Positions 25,488-35,666 of a DNA stretch of 64,000 nt are shown here, piece after piece. Both the position numbers and the translations under genes were made by a program. Position 1 is the stretch's first letter. Each line of letters opens with the position of its first letter. Location of the stretch: the NCBI GenBank assembly GCA_900546435.1, contig URCQ01000006.1, positions 32,034 through 96,033 of the forward strand, read 5' to 3'. The notes beneath the pieces were generated by a model, which was not told the DNA's origin, made no database searches, and worked only from the letters and a program-made list of their open reading frames with translations. Source of the DNA: an uncultured Pseudobutyrivibrio sp. Lineage in GTDB: Bacteria > Bacillota > Clostridia > Lachnospirales > Lachnospiraceae.

Positions 25488-27326
25488 ATGCATAGACTGA
25501 TAGAATATCTGAAGAAACATACGTTATTTGCGGATGGAGCAATGGGGACATACTATGGGGAAAAATATCAGGAAGATGGATTCTTAGTGGAAAAGGCGAA
25601 CTTACTTTTCCCGGAGCGCATCAAAGAAATTCACCTGGAATATTTGCAAAGTGGGGCAAGACTGCTTAGAACAAATACATTTGCAATCAATACCGGATTT
25701 TTCGCAACCAGAGAGGAAATGAAAAAACACATCAAAGCGGGATATCATCTTGCGGAAGATGCTAAAGACACTTTTTTGAAACAATGTGAAAAAGAAGGAA
25801 AAAAGAAACCGGAAATATTTATAGCAGCAGATATTGGGACGATTTATGATCTGGGGCAGAGAGACGAGAATCGTGTTTTACAGGAATACAAATTTCTGAT
25901 TGATACCTTTATGGAAGCTGGCGCAGATATTTTCCTATTGGAAACACAAGCGGATATTTATTATATTCCGGCATTGGTATCGTATATTAAGGAACAGAAT
26001 AAGGATGCTTTTGTGGCAGTTACGTTCTCTTTTGATAAAACAGGGTATACAAAGACCGGGCTTCGTCTGGAACGTATGATTTGCCGGATGTGTGAATTAA
26101 ACGATGTGGATGCATACGGCATGAATTGCGGAATGGAAGCAGTACATATGTATCAGATGTTGAAAAATGTGACATTTCCGTCGGATAAGCCAGTTCTTGC
26201 ACTGCCAAATGCAGGCTATCCATACCAGCTGCGTGGAAAAACGATTTATGGGAGAAATGCACCTTATTTTTGCCAGGTGTTGCGAAAGATTTATGGATTA
26301 GGAATCGATGCGATTGGTGGGTGCTGTGGCACGACACCGGCATATTTTACAGAACTTTATGCAGAATTAGAAAAAGAGACAAAACCACAAAAATTAATAG
26401 GGGATGTAGAAGAAACATCTGTGAGTCGTACGGAATCTGAGTTTTGGAAGAAATTGCAGTCGGGGGACAAACCGTTTGTTGTGGAACTGGATCCGCCATC
26501 TGATTTGCAGGTGGATAAGTTGTTGGATGGAGCGCAGATGTTAAAGGAGCATCGTGTGGATTTATTGACATTATCAGATTCACCAATGGCACGAAGCCGC
26601 ATGGATGCGTCCCTTTTGGGGAGTAAAATTCAGCGCGAGACAGGAATTTATGTGATGCCACATCTTTCCTGCAGAGACCGGAATGTCATTTCACTACGTG
26701 GAACGATGTTGGGAGATTACGTGAATGAACTGAAGCATTTTCTGATTGTGACAGGGGATCCAGTGGCAAAAAATGACCGCAGTACCATTACGCAGGTTTA
26801 TGATTACAATTCAATTAAATTTATGGGATTGCTGCATGAAATGAATGAGGATCAGTTCCGTCAGGATCGCATTGTTTATGGTGGAGCACTGAATTATCAG
26901 GGCGTTGGTGTGGATGCCATTGCAAGGCGTATGCAATTAAAGATGGAACAGGGATGCAGTTTCTTTTTGACACAACCGATTTACAGTGATGCAGATGTAG
27001 AGCGGATTGCGGATTTAAAAGAGCGTACAGGTGCGAAGATTATCGGTGGTATTATGCCATTGGTAAGCCGGAAAAATGCATTGTTTATTGCAAATCAGAT
27101 GCCGGGAATGCATGTGCCGCAGGAAGTATTGGATCGCTATGAAGAAGGAATGAGTCGCGAGGAGTATGAAGAGGTGGCAATTTGCGTTTCTGTGGAAATT
27201 GCGAAAAAACTAACAGATATTGTGGATGGATATTATTTTATGACACCATTTAATCGTGTGGGATTGATTTGCAATATCATTGAACGTGTACGCGAGGAAG
27301 GCTTATCAAGCTACGCGAAAGAATAG
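25488..27326 (+). CDS. homocysteine S-methyltransferase / methylenetetrahydrofolate reductase fusion (YitJ-like)
   Basis: 612 residues from the ATG at 25488, with GAAAGG before it; the GTG at 25479 is less likely. Residues 1-290 are a homocysteine methyltransferase domain with the zinc Cys in GMNCG and GGCCGTTP. Residues ~320-612 are a MetF-type TIM barrel (VVELDPPSDLQ, LSCRDRN, GDP, FFLTQPIYSDAD). The MetF half makes methyl-THF; the first half can transfer a methyl to homocysteine, possibly for priming or salvage. It has no cobalamin domain. The ABC exporter genes start 14 bases later. The full MetH lies at 33 kb. Confidence 0.9.
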   Translation: MHRLIEYLKKHTLFADGAMGTYYGEKYQEDGFLVEKANLLFPERIKEIHLEYLQSGARLLRTNTFAINTGFFATREEMKKHIKAGYHLAEDAKDTFLKQCEKEGKKKPEIFIAADIGTIYDLGQRDENRVLQEYKFLIDTFMEAGADIFLLETQADIYYIPALVSYIKEQNKDAFVAVTFSFDKTGYTKTGLRLERMICRMCELNDVDAYGMNCGMEAVHMYQMLKNVTFPSDKPVLALPNAGYPYQLRGKTIYGRNAPYFCQVLRKIYGLGIDAIGGCCGTTPAYFTELYAELEKETKPQKLIGDVEETSVSRTESEFWKKLQSGDKPFVVELDPPSDLQVDKLLDGAQMLKEHRVDLLTLSDSPMARSRMDASLLGSKIQRETGIYVMPHLSCRDRNVISLRGTMLGDYVNELKHFLIVTGDPVAKNDRSTITQVYDYNSIKFMGLLHEMNEDQFRQDRIVYGGALNYQGVGVDAIARRMQLKMEQGCSFFLTQPIYSDADVERIADLKERTGAKIIGGIMPLVSRKNALFIANQMPGMHVPQEVLDRYEEGMSREEYEEVAICVSVEIAKKLTDIVDGYYFMTPFNRVGLICNIIERVREEGLSSYAKE

Positions 27327-27340
27327 GAACGGGTGAAAAG

Positions 27341-29551
27341 ATGAAATTTTTGTTTCAAAACTTATGGGAAAGAAAACGTGCAGTTGCAATCGTTATTGTA
27401 CTTTTGGTTGTACAGGCGCTGTGTGAACTGTCACTTCCGAATTATACAGCGGATATTGTAGATGTCGGCATTCAGCAAAATGGTGTGGACTCTGTTGCGA
27501 TGCGTGAAATGAGTCGGGATACATATGAGTGGCTGATGGCATTTATGAATACCGATGAATGTGCATATGTTGCGTCCTGCTACGAGGAAGGAAAAGACAG
27601 CTATGTATTAAAGCATGCAATAGAAGCGGACCAGGATAAGATAAAAAAATTGGAACAGACGTTGCAGGAACCGTTGGTGCTGACTTATTTTATGGAATAT
27701 GGAGCGCAGCAGACCGCTGATTCGCAGTATGCATCCATGATGGGCAATGCCGCAGAAGGTCTTGCGCAGGTGCAAAAATTAAAGGATGCAGGGGTGTTGC
27801 AACCGACATCTTTGTATGAAATGAGAAAACAGGTTTCGGAGCAGTTTGGTGAATTGGGTGATACCATGACAGATCAGCTTTCGGTTGCTATGGTGGAAAA
27901 AGAATATGAAACGCTAGGCTATGATATGCAAAAGATGCAGATGCAATATCTGCTTCATACAGGGGGTGTTATGATTCTTATGACGCTTGGTATGCTTGCT
28001 GCTGCTGTGCTGCTTGGATTTGTTTCTTCAAAAACGGCAGCAGACATTGGACGCTCTTTGCGACAAAAGGTATATACAAGTGTTATTTCCTATTCGGGAA
28101 AGGAAATTGACCAGTTTTCAACAGCTTCTTTGATTACGAGATGTACGAATGATATCCAGCAGGTGCAGATGGTGGAAGTAATGTTGCTGCGTCTGGTACT
28201 TTATGCGCCGGTACTTGCAATTGGTGGTATCATTATGGTTTCCCGTACCGACACATCTATGAGTTGGATTATTTTTATTGCCGTTGCTGTTATTATTGGC
28301 GTTGTGCTGGTATTGATGAAATTCTCAATGCCAAAGTTTAAGATGATGCAAAAGCTGGTGGATCGTCTGAATCTTGTTTCTAGAGAAATTTTGACAGGAA
28401 TTCCGGTTATCCGTGCATTTTCGCGTGAAGAGCATGAAAAAGAACGATTTCAAGATGCGAATACCGCATTGATGGAAACGCAATTGTATACCAGCCGCAT
28501 GATGGCATGGATGATGCCGATTATGATGCTGATTATGAATTGCATCACGATCGCAGTGGTATGGTTTGGCGCGAAAGGTATTTCAGCGGGACAGATGCAG
28601 GTGGGCGATATGATGGCATTTATCACCTATGCTATGGTGATTGTTATGTCCTTTTTGTTATTGACCATGATGTCGATTATGTTGCCAAGAGCTGGCGTTG
28701 CGGCAGAACGTATTCAGGAGGTGCTCTGCACAAAATCATCCATTGAAGACGCCAAGACAGTGGCTGATGATGCCATGGGACAGATTCGTGGAGAACTAGC
28801 TTTTCATGATGTCTGCTTCGCGTATCCAAATGCGAAGAGTAATGTTTTAGATCATTTGGATTTTGTTGCGGAACCGGGAAAGACAACAGCAATTATTGGA
28901 AGTACGGGGTGTGGAAAATCAACACTTTTACAGTTGATTCCACGTCTTTATGACGTTACCGAAGGAAGTATTACATTAGATGGCATTGATATCCGCAAAA
29001 TATCACAAAAGAAACTGCGCGATGCGATTGGTTATGTGCCGCAAAAAGCCGTGCTGTTTTCCGGCGATATCCGTTCAAATATCAAATATGCAGATGATGG
29101 CATATCAGATGATGTTATGATAAAGGCAGCCGAGATTGCACAGGCAACGGAATTTGTGGAGGAAAAAGAGAAGAAATACGAGAGCCATATTTCACAAGGT
29201 GGATCGAATGTGTCCGGGGGACAAAAACAGCGACTGGCAATTGCAAGGGCGATTGCAAAGGAGCCAAAGATATATTTGTTTGACGATAGTTTTTCTGCAC
29301 TTGATTTTAAGACAGATAAGGCGTTGCGGGAAGCATTGTTTATGCATGCGAAAGATGCGACTATCCTTATTGTAGCACAGCGGATCAGTACGATTTTGCA
29401 TGCAGACCAGATTCTTGTTTTGGATGAGGGAAAGATTGTTGGTAAGGGAACACATCGGGAACTCTTAAAGACATGCCAGACCTATCAGGAAATAGCAATG
29501 TCGCAGTTGAGCCAGAGTGAGCTTGAAAAGACGAAGGGAGGCATGGCGTAA
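27341..29551 (+). CDS. ABC exporter half-transporter, degenerate-site subunit with large extracellular insert
   Basis: 736 residues. TM1 (about 13-35) is followed by an unusually large loop of about 170 residues before TM2 near residue 208, rich in Glu/Gln and probably outside the cell. Then come TM2-6 and an ATPase domain: Walker A GSTGCGKST (520-528), signature SGGQKQ near 625, Walker B LFDDSFSALD where Asp649 replaces the catalytic Glu. This is the usual degenerate-site half of a heterodimeric exporter such as BmrCD or TM287/288. The stop overlaps the next ATG by one base. Substrate unknown; drug or lipid export is typical of the family. Confidence 0.9.
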   Translation: MKFLFQNLWERKRAVAIVIVLLVVQALCELSLPNYTADIVDVGIQQNGVDSVAMREMSRDTYEWLMAFMNTDECAYVASCYEEGKDSYVLKHAIEADQDKIKKLEQTLQEPLVLTYFMEYGAQQTADSQYASMMGNAAEGLAQVQKLKDAGVLQPTSLYEMRKQVSEQFGELGDTMTDQLSVAMVEKEYETLGYDMQKMQMQYLLHTGGVMILMTLGMLAAAVLLGFVSSKTAADIGRSLRQKVYTSVISYSGKEIDQFSTASLITRCTNDIQQVQMVEVMLLRLVLYAPVLAIGGIIMVSRTDTSMSWIIFIAVAVIIGVVLVLMKFSMPKFKMMQKLVDRLNLVSREILTGIPVIRAFSREEHEKERFQDANTALMETQLYTSRMMAWMMPIMMLIMNCITIAVVWFGAKGISAGQMQVGDMMAFITYAMVIVMSFLLLTMMSIMLPRAGVAAERIQEVLCTKSSIEDAKTVADDAMGQIRGELAFHDVCFAYPNAKSNVLDHLDFVAEPGKTTAIIGSTGCGKSTLLQLIPRLYDVTEGSITLDGIDIRKISQKKLRDAIGYVPQKAVLFSGDIRSNIKYADDGISDDVMIKAAEIAQATEFVEEKEKKYESHISQGGSNVSGGQKQRLAIARAIAKEPKIYLFDDSFSALDFKTDKALREALFMHAKDATILIVAQRISTILHADQILVLDEGKIVGKGTHRELLKTCQTYQEIAMSQLSQSELEKTKGGMA

Positions 29552-31401
29552 TGCGTGAGACATATGGAAAAGAAAAAACATCTCGTCGTCCACAAGGACC
29601 TATGGGAAGAGGCCATGGCAGACCGGTGGAGAAGGCTAAGGACTTCAAAGGAACCTTGCGAAAACTTTTGAAATATCTTGGCGCATATAAAGTAGGAATC
29701 GGGGTTGTTATTTTCTTTGCAGTATTAAGTACGGTTTTTAACGTGATTGGACCGAAAGTGTTAAGTCTTGCTACGACAGAGCTGTTCAATGGTCTGGTGG
29801 CAAAAATTCAAGGAACAGGTTCGATACAGTTTGACAGAATCGCAAAGATCCTATTGAGTTTGTTGACCATTTATCTTTTTAGTGCGCTTATGAGCTTTAT
29901 ACAGGGCTATATTATGGCTGGCGTGGCGCAGAAGATGACCTTTCGGATGCGTTCAGAAATATCAGAAAAAATACATCGCCTGCCGATGGCATATTTTGAA
30001 TCCAAAACAGTAGGCGAAATTTTATCCCGTATTACGAATGATGTAGATACGTTAGGACAAAGTCTGAATCAAAGCGTGACGCAGGTGATTACGTCATTGA
30101 CAACCATGATTGGTGTGCTGGTTATGATGTTATGGATTAGTCCATGGATGACGTTGATAGCGCTTGTAATTCTGCCAGTTTCTCTTGGACTGGTTATGCT
30201 TGTGGTGAAGTTTTCACAGAAGTATTTCATTGCACAGCAAAGAACGCTGGGAGAAATCAATGGGCAGGTGGAAGAAACATTTGCCGGACAAAACATTGTA
30301 AAGGCGTTTAATAAGGAAGAAGATGTGCTGGCAGAGTTTCGGGCAAAAAATGAGGAATTGTATCATTCTGCATGGAAATCACAGTTTTTATCCGGTTTGA
30401 TGCAGCCGGTCATGACATTTGTGGGAAATCTGGGGTATGTTGCGGTTGCAATCGTAGGTAGTGTATTTGCGGTTACAGGAAGCATAACGGTTGGTGACAT
30501 TCAGGCATTTATCCAGTATGTGAAAAACTTTACACAGCCAATCCAGCAGATGGCAAATGTTTCGAATCTTTTGCAGTCGACCGTGGCAGCTGCGGAGCGT
30601 GTATTTGAATTTTTAGAGGAAAAAGAGGAACAAGAACCGGAGCATCCGCTTGTGATGGATCATGTGGAAGGGGCGGTATCGTTTGAACACGTACAGTTTG
30701 GCTATCAGCCGGATCAACCAATCATCCATGATTTCTCAAGTGAAGTCAGACCGGGACAGATGGTAGCTATCGTTGGCCCGACAGGTGCGGGAAAGACAAC
30801 AATGGTAAAACTTCTGATGCGTTTTTACGATGTAGATGCCGGTTGTATCCGCATTGACGGGCAGGACATCCGTTCCTTCGGACGCAGTAATCTGCGTGAA
30901 CACTTTGGAATGGTTTTGCAGGATACCTGGCTGTTTAAAGGTACGATTATGGAAAATATCCGCTATGGGAAACTGACAGCATCGGATGCGGAAGTTATGG
31001 ATGCGGCAAAAGCTGCGCATGCACATCATTTTATTGAGACATTACCGGGAGGCTATGATTTTGTCTTGAATGAGGAAGCGACCAATGTATCCCAGGGACA
31101 GCGACAGCTGCTTACGATAGCACGTTCTATTTTGGCGGACAATCCAATCTTGATTCTGGATGAGGCGACAAGTTCTGTGGATACGCGAACCGAACAACGG
31201 ATTCAAAAAGCGATGAATCATCTGATGCAGGGAAGAACAAGCTTTGTTATTGCACATAGATTATCAACCATTAAGGACGCAGATATGATTTTAGTGATGA
31301 AAGACGGCGATATCATAGAACAGGGAAACCACGAAGCATTGATTACACAAAATGGCTTTTATGCTGAGTTGTATAACAGTCAATTTGAAAACGTGGGATG
31401 A
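29551..31401 (+). CDS. ABC exporter half-transporter, catalytic subunit
   Basis: 616 residues with a soluble Arg/Lys-rich N-terminus, six membrane segments and an ATPase domain. Walker A is GPTGAGKTT from residue 409; Walker B ILDEATSSVD has a normal catalytic Glu538; its signature is altered to NVSQGQRQ. Together with the previous gene this gives one good and one degenerate ATP site, as in BmrCD-type heterodimers. Translationally coupled to it by the 1-base overlap. The downstream region has no clear terminator before the MCP promoter. Confidence 0.92.
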   Translation: MRETYGKEKTSRRPQGPMGRGHGRPVEKAKDFKGTLRKLLKYLGAYKVGIGVVIFFAVLSTVFNVIGPKVLSLATTELFNGLVAKIQGTGSIQFDRIAKILLSLLTIYLFSALMSFIQGYIMAGVAQKMTFRMRSEISEKIHRLPMAYFESKTVGEILSRITNDVDTLGQSLNQSVTQVITSLTTMIGVLVMMLWISPWMTLIALVILPVSLGLVMLVVKFSQKYFIAQQRTLGEINGQVEETFAGQNIVKAFNKEEDVLAEFRAKNEELYHSAWKSQFLSGLMQPVMTFVGNLGYVAVAIVGSVFAVTGSITVGDIQAFIQYVKNFTQPIQQMANVSNLLQSTVAAAERVFEFLEEKEEQEPEHPLVMDHVEGAVSFEHVQFGYQPDQPIIHDFSSEVRPGQMVAIVGPTGAGKTTMVKLLMRFYDVDAGCIRIDGQDIRSFGRSNLREHFGMVLQDTWLFKGTIMENIRYGKLTASDAEVMDAAKAAHAHHFIETLPGGYDFVLNEEATNVSQGQRQLLTIARSILADNPILILDEATSSVDTRTEQRIQKAMNHLMQGRTSFVIAHRLSTIKDADMILVMKDGDIIEQGNHEALITQNGFYAELYNSQFENVG

Positions 31402-31480
31402 TACGATTTCATCAGCCATTGTATATAATTTTGCGATTTTATAAATAATACAGGAATATATATATAGCTTGAAAAGATTG

Positions 31481-31489
31481 TGCTATAAT
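31481..31489 (+). promoter_or_regulatory. extended -10 promoter of the MCP-metH unit
   Basis: TGCTATAAT is a consensus extended -10. GAGGAGG (31511-31517) follows, so the ATG at 31526 is the start. Confidence 0.6.
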
Positions 31490-31525
31490 TTTTCTATGGT
31501 TATACAGCACGAGGAGGAAAAAAAT

Positions 31526-33043
31526 ATGGGACTTTTAGAACAACAGATGCGGGAAAAGAATAAGATTGCATTTACTGTAGCAATGATTGTTGCCGGACTT
31601 GAGACATTGTTAGCACTTCTTAGTTTGACACAAAGTAATACCAATATGATGCTTGCGGTTGTCAGAACAGCAGTGTGTATCGCGGCGCTGGTGATTATGA
31701 TTGTTACATACAATAAGAACAAGGCAGGGGATGGATTTGAAAAAATATGCATTCTGACATTGATTGCCGTGTATGCGGTGTATTCGCTTACCGTGCGCCG
31801 CATTGATATGTATGCGTTTATGTTTCCGATTTTGTTTACTATGATTGTGTATATGCATCCACAGTGGGTGTTAATTGGTGGCGCAGCGTTTAGTGTGGTA
31901 AATGGTCTAAAAGTTGTTTTGTGTAAGATACAGTATGCGGATGATAGTGCTATGTTTGCAACTAGTGTAGTGCAGCTTATATTTGCGGTGGCAGTTACGA
32001 TTGTAGCCTATCTGATTGTAAAGATGCTGCAGAAACATCACAAAGAAGATAAGGATGAAGTAGAGCACAGAGCAAAAGAGCAGCAGACAGTTGCAGAAAA
32101 CATCATCCGCCTTTCTGATGAACTGGTGCATATGTTTGAACAGGCAAAAAACAAATCAGAACAGCTTACGGCAAGTATGGAGGCAAGTAACGATTCTGTA
32201 CGGGAAATTGCTTTGGGAATTAAGTCTACGGCTGAGTCTATTGAACATCAGACAAATATGACCAGCGATATTCAAAGCAGCATTCAGAATGCAGGAGATA
32301 GCACAAGTCATATGAAGGAAGTGGTAGAGATTTCTACGACAACGGTAAAAGATGGAGCGAGTCTGATTGAAGAATTGCGTGAACAGGCCATTGGAACAGC
32401 GGAAGTTAACCGTCAGACAAGAGATACGACAGAAGAATTAAATCATCGTATCAAAGAAGTAGAAGAGATTGTTGGCACCATTTTAAGTATTTCTGATCAG
32501 ACAAATCTATTGGCATTAAATGCTTCTATTGAAGCAGCCAGAGCGGGGGAAGCCGGCAAGGGATTTGCAGTTGTAGCAGACGAAATCCGTAACCTTTCAG
32601 AAGAAACAAAAGAATCTACGGGAAAGATTACGGACATTATAGAAAAGCTTACCGTAAATGTAGAAGAAGCATCTGAAAATATGCGTGAATCTACGGAATC
32701 TGTTGAAAAGCAGAACGAGATGATTACGACAACGGCTGAGAATTTTAAAGTAATCGAGGAGAAGATGCAGGAAGCCTACACGGAGGTACAAAGTTTGAGC
32801 CATGAGGTGGGTGATATTTTATCATCCAATAAGCAGATTGGCGATAGCATTGCAGATTTATCTGCGACAAGTGAAGAGGTCGCTGCATCATCAGAAAGCT
32901 GTACAAATATATTTGGACAGAGTGTAGAAGATTTAGAGACATTGAATGAACAATTGCAGGAAATTTATCGCATTTCTGAAAATCTGAAAGAGATGGTAGA
33001 AGAAGAAAGCGATTTGATGACTGCAGAATTACAGGATGAATAG
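31526..33043 (+). CDS. methyl-accepting chemotaxis protein with multi-span membrane N-terminus
   Basis: 505 residues from the ATG at 31526. The first ~180 residues form about six membrane segments with hardly any extracellular loop, so there is no Cache or HAMP domain; signals would be sensed in or near the membrane. The cytoplasmic part is a coiled coil with the conserved tip ILSISDQTNLLALNASIEAA and VVADEIRNLSEETKEST. metH starts five bases after the stop, implying co-transcription. What it senses is unknown. Confidence 0.9.
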   Translation: MGLLEQQMREKNKIAFTVAMIVAGLETLLALLSLTQSNTNMMLAVVRTAVCIAALVIMIVTYNKNKAGDGFEKICILTLIAVYAVYSLTVRRIDMYAFMFPILFTMIVYMHPQWVLIGGAAFSVVNGLKVVLCKIQYADDSAMFATSVVQLIFAVAVTIVAYLIVKMLQKHHKEDKDEVEHRAKEQQTVAENIIRLSDELVHMFEQAKNKSEQLTASMEASNDSVREIALGIKSTAESIEHQTNMTSDIQSSIQNAGDSTSHMKEVVEISTTTVKDGASLIEELREQAIGTAEVNRQTRDTTEELNHRIKEVEEIVGTILSISDQTNLLALNASIEAARAGEAGKGFAVVADEIRNLSEETKESTGKITDIIEKLTVNVEEASENMRESTESVEKQNEMITTTAENFKVIEEKMQEAYTEVQSLSHEVGDILSSNKQIGDSIADLSATSEEVAASSESCTNIFGQSVEDLETLNEQLQEIYRISENLKEMVEEESDLMTAELQDE

Positions 33044-33048
33044 ATAAT

Positions 33049-35463
33049 ATGACAAGACAACAGTTACAAGATTTGTTACAAAAAGGACCGATTATTTTAG
33101 ATGGTGCGACAGGCTCTAATCTTATGGCAAAAGGGATGCCAATGGGTGTTTGCCCGGAGGATTGGATTTTTCATCATAAGGATGCTATCGTATCGCTGCA
33201 AAAAGCATATGTAGAAGCGGGAACACAAATTTTGTATGCACCGACATTTACAGCAAACCGTATCAAGTTGGCAGAATATGGCATGGAAGACCGTCTGGAA
33301 GAATTGAATCGTGCGATGGTTCGTTTCTGCAGGGAAGCGGCAGGAGACAGCGCATTTGTTGCAGCAGATCTGACCATGACCGGACAACAGATGTATCCGG
33401 TAGGCGACCTTATGTTTGAAGATCTGGTTACGGTTTATAAAGAACAATTACAGGCTATTTTAAAAGAAGGGGTGGATCTTGTTGTCATTGAGACAATGAT
33501 GAGTCTGCAGGAGTGCCGTGCCGCACTTTTGGCGGTGAAAGAGACCTGTGATCTGCCGGTTATGATATCGCTGACCTATAACGAGGATGGCAGAACGCTT
33601 TATGGAACATCGCCAGAGACGGCTATGGTTGTATTAGAACATATGGGGGCGGATGTTGTTGGCATCAATTGTTCTACAGGTCCAGAGGCTATGATTCCGC
33701 TTGTTAAGGCTATGGTTCCTTATGCAGACATTCCTATTTTAGTGAAGCCAAATGCGGGTATGCCGGAATTGGAACAGGGAGAAACGGTTTACAAGATGAC
33801 ACCGGAAGAATTTGCAGATTCCTGTGAAAAGTTGATGGATGCCGGGGCATCTGTTGTGGGTGGTTGCTGTGGTACCACGCCAGCACATATTCGAGCATTG
33901 ACCGAACGCGTAAAGAAGAAAAAACTTCCGAAAATCGAAAAGAAAAATCGTCCGGTATTGACATCAGAACGTGGTTTTGTGGAAATCACCGTAGATGGTG
34001 GCTTTAAAGTGGTAGGAGAGCGCATCAATCCAACAGGGAAAAAGGCGTTGCAGGCGGAACTACGTGCAGGCAGTATGCAGATGGTACGCCAATTTGCCAG
34101 AGATCAGGAAATTGCCGGAGCATCGGTTTTGGATGTTAATATGGGAACCAATGGCATCGATGAGAAAGCAATGATGTTAGAGGCTATTTATGAGGTGACA
34201 TCAACGGTGGATTTGCCACTTTGTATCGATACCTCTTATGTGGATGTTATGGAGGCGGCACTGCGTATTTATCCGGGAAGAGCCTTGATTAATTCCATTT
34301 CCTGTGAAAAAGAGAAGATGGAGGCACTTCTTCCAATTGCAAAAAAATATGGTGCAATGTTTGTGCTGCTGCCACTATCACAAGCAGGTCTGCCAAAGGA
34401 TCTAGAAGAGAAAAAGGAACATATCAAAACGGTATTGCAGGCGGCAAGAGAGGTCGGATTGCAGGATAATGATGCGATTGTGGATGTGCTGGTTACAACA
34501 GTTGGTGCAAATCCGACAGCAGCACTGGAGTGTTTTGAAACAATTGCGTATTGTAAGGAACAATTGCATTTGCCGACAATCTGCGGACTGTCAAATATCT
34601 CATTTGGTATGCCACAACGAACTTTTGTCAATACCGCCTTTTTAAATGTTGCATTAGCAAAGGGGCTGACGATGGCGATTGCAAATCCATCGCAGGAAAT
34701 GCTTATGTACACAGCATTTGCGACGGATCTTCTTCTGGGAAAAGAATGGGCATCCGAACGTTATTTAGGGGCCGTTCCAGCCACTGCGGTTAAGGTTGTG
34801 GGAGCAAAAGAAGAAAAGCAGGATGCAGATGCCGGAGCGAAAGTTGTACATCCGATTTTTTCCTGTGTTGTAAAAGGGGATAAGGAATCGATTATTGAGG
34901 AAGTGAAAAGAGCAATAGATGCGGGCGTACAACCCGCAGATATCATCGAGGAATATCTGATTCCGGGAATCAACCAGGTGGGAACTTATTATGACAATAA
35001 GAAATATTTTCTTCCACAGCTGATTGCAGGGGCAAATGCCATGAAAGAGGCGATGGAATATTTAGAACCACTTCTTTTATCTGGCAAAGATGAAGAAGCG
35101 AAAGCAACTGTTGTTATTGCAACAGTGGAAGGAGATATTCACGATATTGGCAAAAATCTGGTGGTTTTGATGCTTAAAAATTATGGCTATCGTGTTTTTG
35201 ATATGGGAAAAGATGTACCGGCAGAAGCTATTGTGAAAAAAGCAATGGAAGAACATGCCCAGGTGATTGGTTTATCTGCACTTATGACAACCACCATGAT
35301 GCGGATGAAAGATGTTGTAGAGGAAGCAAAACGTGTGGGATGTACGGCAAAAATTATTATTGGCGGTGCTTGCATCACAGAAAGCTTTGCTGAGGAAATC
35401 GGAGCAGATGGATATTCGAAAGATGCATCAGCGTGTGTGAAACTGGTAGATTCGCTTTGCTGA
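33049..35463 (+). CDS. metH: cobalamin-dependent methionine synthase lacking the reactivation domain
   Basis: 804 residues versus about 1200 in E. coli. Order: homocysteine domain (1-290, zinc Cys in GINCSTGP and GGCCGTTP), pterin-binding/methyl-THF domain (about 320-580, starting VVGERINPTGKK), cap and cobalamin domain (from about 610, with the His-on motif GDIHDIGKN). The C-terminal AdoMet-binding reactivation domain is missing, so oxidised cobalamin would need a separate activation protein, which is known in related bacteria but not seen in this window. It makes methionine and THF. Starts just after an MCP stop. No SAM riboswitch is seen before it. Confidence 0.95.
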   Translation: MTRQQLQDLLQKGPIILDGATGSNLMAKGMPMGVCPEDWIFHHKDAIVSLQKAYVEAGTQILYAPTFTANRIKLAEYGMEDRLEELNRAMVRFCREAAGDSAFVAADLTMTGQQMYPVGDLMFEDLVTVYKEQLQAILKEGVDLVVIETMMSLQECRAALLAVKETCDLPVMISLTYNEDGRTLYGTSPETAMVVLEHMGADVVGINCSTGPEAMIPLVKAMVPYADIPILVKPNAGMPELEQGETVYKMTPEEFADSCEKLMDAGASVVGGCCGTTPAHIRALTERVKKKKLPKIEKKNRPVLTSERGFVEITVDGGFKVVGERINPTGKKALQAELRAGSMQMVRQFARDQEIAGASVLDVNMGTNGIDEKAMMLEAIYEVTSTVDLPLCIDTSYVDVMEAALRIYPGRALINSISCEKEKMEALLPIAKKYGAMFVLLPLSQAGLPKDLEEKKEHIKTVLQAAREVGLQDNDAIVDVLVTTVGANPTAALECFETIAYCKEQLHLPTICGLSNISFGMPQRTFVNTAFLNVALAKGLTMAIANPSQEMLMYTAFATDLLLGKEWASERYLGAVPATAVKVVGAKEEKQDADAGAKVVHPIFSCVVKGDKESIIEEVKRAIDAGVQPADIIEEYLIPGINQVGTYYDNKKYFLPQLIAGANAMKEAMEYLEPLLLSGKDEEAKATVVIATVEGDIHDIGKNLVVLMLKNYGYRVFDMGKDVPAEAIVKKAMEEHAQVIGLSALMTTTMMRMKDVVEEAKRVGCTAKIIIGGACITESFAEEIGADGYSKDASACVKLVDSLC

Positions 35464-35515
35464 TATGAAAAAAACGCGTGTTAGCAAAAAAAATAAAAAA
35501 AGTTTAAAAAAAGTG

Positions 35516-35544
35516 TTGACGTAGAGATTGAAGTATAGTATATT
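35516..35544 (+). promoter_or_regulatory. promoter of the tRNA pair
   Basis: TTGACG (35516-35521), 17-base spacer, TATATT (35539-35544), about 25 bases before the first tRNA. Confidence 0.8.
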
Positions 35545-35576
35545 TAATTTCGGTCGCGGCAAGCGGCACAAGAAAT

Positions 35577-35649
35577 GGGATCTTAGCTCAGCTGGGAGAG
35601 CATCTGCCTTACAAGCAGAGGGTCACAGGTTCGAGCCCTGTAGGTCCCA
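35577..35649 (+). tRNA. tRNA-Val (anticodon TAC)
   Basis: 73 bases fold as a cloverleaf: GGGATCT pairs with AGGTCCC (one G-U), the anticodon loop is CTTACAA with TAC at 35610-35612, and the T-arm holds GGTTCGAGCC. CCA is not encoded. Confidence 0.96.
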
Positions 35650-35666
35650 TTTAAACACTTAAATAT

